The notes under the pieces: generated by a model
Databases searched by the model: none
Told to the model about the DNA's origin: nothing
Seen by the model: only the letters and a program-made list of their open reading frames with translations
Assembly: GCA_023409435.1 (NCBI GenBank)
Contig: JAEYHP010000078.1
Coordinates: 1-7,539, forward strand
From: Bacillota bacterium
Lineage (GTDB): Bacteria; Bacillota; Clostridia; Christensenellales; CAG-138
Direction: 5' to 3'
Length of the DNA: 7,539 nucleotides
Shown here: piece after piece, positions 6,354-7,539 of the stretch
How positions within the stretch are numbered: position 1 is the first letter of the stretch
How the letters are laid out: the number at the start of each line of letters is the position of its first letter
Program-made: the position numbers and the translations under genes

Positions 6354-6569
6354 CTAGACGATATCCTCTTCAGGCACGATCAGGTGCTGCTTTGCGGTCC
6401 TGATAAAATCCGCGTTTACCTGTTGGAGTTCTTCCCCAATCAGAGTTCCACGGGCTTCGTACTCCGCAAGTGCGATCTCGTTCAGACGGGAACGTTCCGT
6501 CTCTCCGATTTCGTCAAGTTCCGGGATTTCAACAGGCATGCCTTCTATGATATTGATCCGTCTTTTCAT
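6354..6569 (-). CDS. Unrecognised 71-residue protein upstream of the phosphatase
   Basis: I do not recognise this family. The protein is soluble, highly charged and acid-rich, with no signal peptide, membrane segment, cysteine or metal motif. It begins MKRRINIIEG, has an acidic turn (PELDEIGETE, 16-25), a probable long helix over about 24-61 (SRLNEIALAEYEAR and following) and ends in VPEEDIV. The ATG at 6567-6569 is chosen because AGGAG lies nine bases upstream; an in-frame GTG at 6593 has no ribosome binding site. It has its own promoter and runs into the PAS-PP2C phosphatase gene with a gap of 32 bases, so the two are very likely co-transcribed. That suggests a small partner or regulator of the phosphatase, but the link is only positional. 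Confidence 0.75.
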   Translation of the reverse strand: MKRRINIIEGMPVEIPELDEIGETERSRLNEIALAEYEARGTLIGEELQQVNADFIRTAKQHLIVPEEDIV

Positions 6570-6623
6570 TATATCACGCTCCTGCTGCTGCACTCAATAA
6601 TATAGACCGGGTCGCTCAAACTA

Positions 6624-6652
6624 AATATACCATAAAATATGATGAATCTCGA
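6624..6652 (-). promoter_or_regulatory. Extended -10 promoter of the 71-residue gene and phosphatase
   Basis: The minus strand has TGG-TATATT (6624-6632), an extended -10 with TG one base ahead of a five-of-six hexamer. A -35 TCGAGA (6647-6652) matches four of six at an ideal 17-base spacing. The predicted leader is about 48 bases. A symmetric TTTCG-A-CGAAA (6657-6667) lies just upstream. Confidence 0.6.
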
Positions 6653-6710
6653 CAGTTTTCGACGAAAGCAGTACCTATGATATTCCCTTTTATTACTTCT
6701 GTTCAGGCGG

Positions 6711-6716
6711 TATAAT
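6711..6716 (+). promoter_or_regulatory. -10 element of the DUF3006-type gene
   Basis: A perfect TATAAT stands 40 bases before the start codon, which would give a leader of about 34 bases. The -35 region (around 6688-6694, TTTTATT) is a poor match, so the promoter may be weak or need an activator. Confidence 0.45.
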
Positions 6717-6756
6717 TGCTTATACAAGAAATATCCTTAATGGAAGGAGGCGTAGT

Positions 6757-6984
6757 ATGCTCGTTATCGATCGTTTCGAAGGAGGTTATGCCGTCTGCGA
6801 ATGCGAGGACGGTACGCCGATCCATATCGCGCGGCATTTGATCATCGACGCCGCGCGGGAAGGGGATGCGCTGGATTGCTGGGAGGATATGTTCGCGCCC
6901 AACAAGGCGCAGACCGAAAAATTAAAAAGCAGAATCCGCAAAAAGATAGATTACCTGTTTTCCCGGGATGATCAGATCACATAG
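6757..6984 (+). CDS. DUF3006-type small protein
   Basis: This is a 75-residue cytoplasmic protein and the only plus-strand gene. It opens MLVIDRFEGGYAVCECEDG, the hallmark of DUF3006 proteins: a short beta-rich domain with 'IDRFEG.YAV.E'. A hydrophobic turn follows, then REGDALDCW near 34-42, and it ends in a basic helix (about 50-70, TEKLKSRIRKKIDYLF). Length and pattern match that family, whose function is unknown. AAGGAGG (6744-6750) sits six bases before the ATG. It is transcribed divergently from the 71-residue gene. Its last 13 bases overlap the end of the oppositely oriented 53-residue gene, so no terminator separates the two. No metallo-beta-lactamase/ComEC-like partner, sometimes seen near DUF3006 genes, is in the window. 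Confidence 0.85.
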   Translation: MLVIDRFEGGYAVCECEDGTPIHIARHLIIDAAREGDALDCWEDMFAPNKAQTEKLKSRIRKKIDYLFSRDDQIT

Positions 6985-7133
6985 ATGAGCAGCAGCGCGC
7001 CCATAGCGAGGGACACCAGGGAGAGGAGCCATGCGCCAAACGCGCCAAGCCTCTGCCCTTTTTTTCTGCAATGTATGATATATGCGCCGCCATACAGCAC
7101 AGCGATTCCTTCGAATATGGCAAACACCAGCAT
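6972..7133 (-). CDS. 53-residue two-helix membrane protein downstream of Ger(x)C, possible germinant-receptor D-type protein
   Basis: A short gene is read from the ATG at 7131-7133 to the TGA at 6972-6974. Two hydrophobic segments (about 1-20 and 29-53) flank a basic loop HCRKKGQR (21-28), a helical hairpin with its charges in the loop. The ribosome binding site is strong: AAGGAGGG (7141-7148), seven bases upstream. The gene begins 36 bases after the stop of the Ger(x)C-like gene, so the two are probably one transcript. Some germinant-receptor operons carry a small D gene for a two-membrane-segment protein that tunes receptor function; size and topology fit that class, though family membership is inferred from position and topology. 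Its end overlaps the DUF3006 gene on the other strand by 13 bases. Confidence 0.7.
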   Translation of the reverse strand: MLVFAIFEGIAVLYGGAYIIHCRKKGQRLGAFGAWLLSLVSLAMGALLLIYVI

Positions 7134-7140
7134 GGCGCAG

Positions 7141-7148
7141 CCCTCCTT
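7141..7148 (-). promoter_or_regulatory. Ribosome binding site of the 53-residue membrane protein
   Basis: The minus strand reads AAGGAGGG seven bases before the ATG at 7131-7133. It is among the strongest sites in the window and is the main evidence that this short frame is translated. Confidence 0.7.
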
Positions 7149-7169
7149 CTTTTTTGCCCGCTATAGACG

Positions 7170-7539
7170 CTATTCCACCCTGGAGCCCGTCGGGTTGTAT
7201 TCAATGAACGCCGTCACGTCAAACTCTGCCCGGATCTGCCGGTATACGTCGCGGAAAGAATATGCTTCCCACTGCTCGGTAGACGTAAACTGGCGGACGG
7301 CCGCTTCCCCCAAGTCAAACGAATCGCAACCCAACTGCTGGCAAGCTAAGAATACCTGCCCCATTCCGTTTTCGAGATACGCTTCAACATCCTGCTTGAT
7401 CGCCTCTTTATCCAGCCCTGCAACCGCCGCAGGCTGCTCTACTGAAGCATAGACGGAAATCATAAACTCCGCCTTCTTCTCCTTCCCCAGAGAAAGCTTA
7501 ACCTCCGGCGTTCCTTTTCTTGTAAGCAGTATACTGATA
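7170..7539 (-). CDS. Ger(x)C-family spore germination lipoprotein (partial, C-terminal 122 residues)
   Basis: The frame is open from the right edge to a TAG at 7170-7172, so the start and signal peptide lie outside the window. An internal ATG at 7461-7463 is not the start: the frame continues upstream as lysine-rich sequence (KLSLGKEKKAEF) with no ribosome binding site before it. The visible part fits the C-terminal domain of germinant receptor C subunits. A helix (KEAIKQDVEAYLENGMGQVF) leads to CQQLGCDSFDLGE, which occupies the place of the family's 'k.SD.fgfG' motif. Then come W.AYSFRDVYRQIRAEF and a final strand VTAFIEYNPTG. In sporeformers these lipoproteins sit on the outer face of the inner spore membrane with A and B subunits and are needed for nutrient-triggered germination. 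The call rests on pattern recognition of a fragment. The small two-helix gene downstream supports it. Confidence 0.7.
   Translation of the reverse strand, partial: ISILLTRKGTPEVKLSLGKEKKAEFMISVYASVEQPAAVAGLDKEAIKQDVEAYLENGMGQVFLACQQLGCDSFDLGEAAVRQFTSTEQWEAYSFRDVYRQIRAEFDVTAFIEYNPTGSRVE

Noticed and set aside
6346..6355. Palindrome AGGCGCGCCT between the 71-residue gene and the phosphatase gene
   Set aside because: A 10-base palindrome with no loop, at the stop codon of the small gene; probably chance in GC-rich DNA.
6570..6593. GTG start adding eight residues to the 71-residue protein
   Set aside because: No ribosome binding site precedes it, and the purine-rich AGGAG serving the ATG at 6569 lies within the extension.
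6977..7204. A 75-codon minus-strand frame over the same region as the 53-residue gene
   Set aside because: Its composition is improbable (many Arg, Cys, Trp and Ser), it has no ribosome binding site, and it starts inside the end of the Ger(x)C gene. The other frame gives a clean two-helix protein with a strong site.

Overview
The window looks like chromosomal DNA from a spore-forming member of the Bacillota, probably class Clostridia. The evidence is a 2-oxoacid:ferredoxin oxidoreductase operon (anaerobic, ferredoxin-based metabolism), a CdaA/YbbR (CdaR) c-di-AMP pair, an RsbU/SpoIIE-type phosphatase, and the C-terminus of a protein resembling the Ger(x)C subunit of spore germinant receptors. 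Base composition is GC-rich by eye in the genes and AT-rich in the gaps, and Shine-Dalgarno sites are strong. No RNA gene, insertion sequence, phage gene, CRISPR array or origin was seen. Genes are packed tightly, no gene-free stretch exceeds 300 bases, and all but one gene lie on the minus strand.

Reading the minus strand from right to left, the first unit (7539-6972) holds the C-terminal 122 residues of a Ger(x)C-like lipoprotein, followed after 36 bases by a 53-residue protein with two hydrophobic segments. That small gene (6972-7133) resembles the small 'D' proteins of some germinant-receptor operons. Its 3' end overlaps by 13 bases the 3' end of the only plus-strand gene, a 75-residue DUF3006-type protein (6757-6984). 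The 187-base gap 6570-6756 carries divergent promoters. One drives the DUF3006 gene. The other drives a two-gene minus-strand unit: an unrecognised 71-residue protein and a PAS-PP2C phosphatase with a cysteine-rich PAS domain.

Next comes cdaA-cdaR (5078-2951): a membrane diadenylate cyclase and its YbbR-domain regulator, overlapping by 17 bases. A promoter and a strikingly self-complementary leader precede them, and a clear rho-independent terminator (2904-2928) follows. The usual third gene, glmM, is absent here. A stand-alone COG2509-type FAD-dependent dehydrogenase follows (2822-1209).

The last unit starts at a good promoter (1132-1162). It encodes a 238-residue SIMIBI-type P-loop ATPase, a 68-residue dicluster ferredoxin subunit and the first 33 residues of the alpha subunit of a 2-oxoacid:ferredoxin oxidoreductase (VorB/KorA type), cut by the left edge. 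This order suggests that the ATPase serves the oxidoreductase.

No clearly new large system is visible. The items most worth a second look are the short two-helix gene beside the germination gene, the cysteine-rich PAS phosphatase with its small upstream partner, the folded cdaA leader, and the ATPase leading the oxidoreductase operon.
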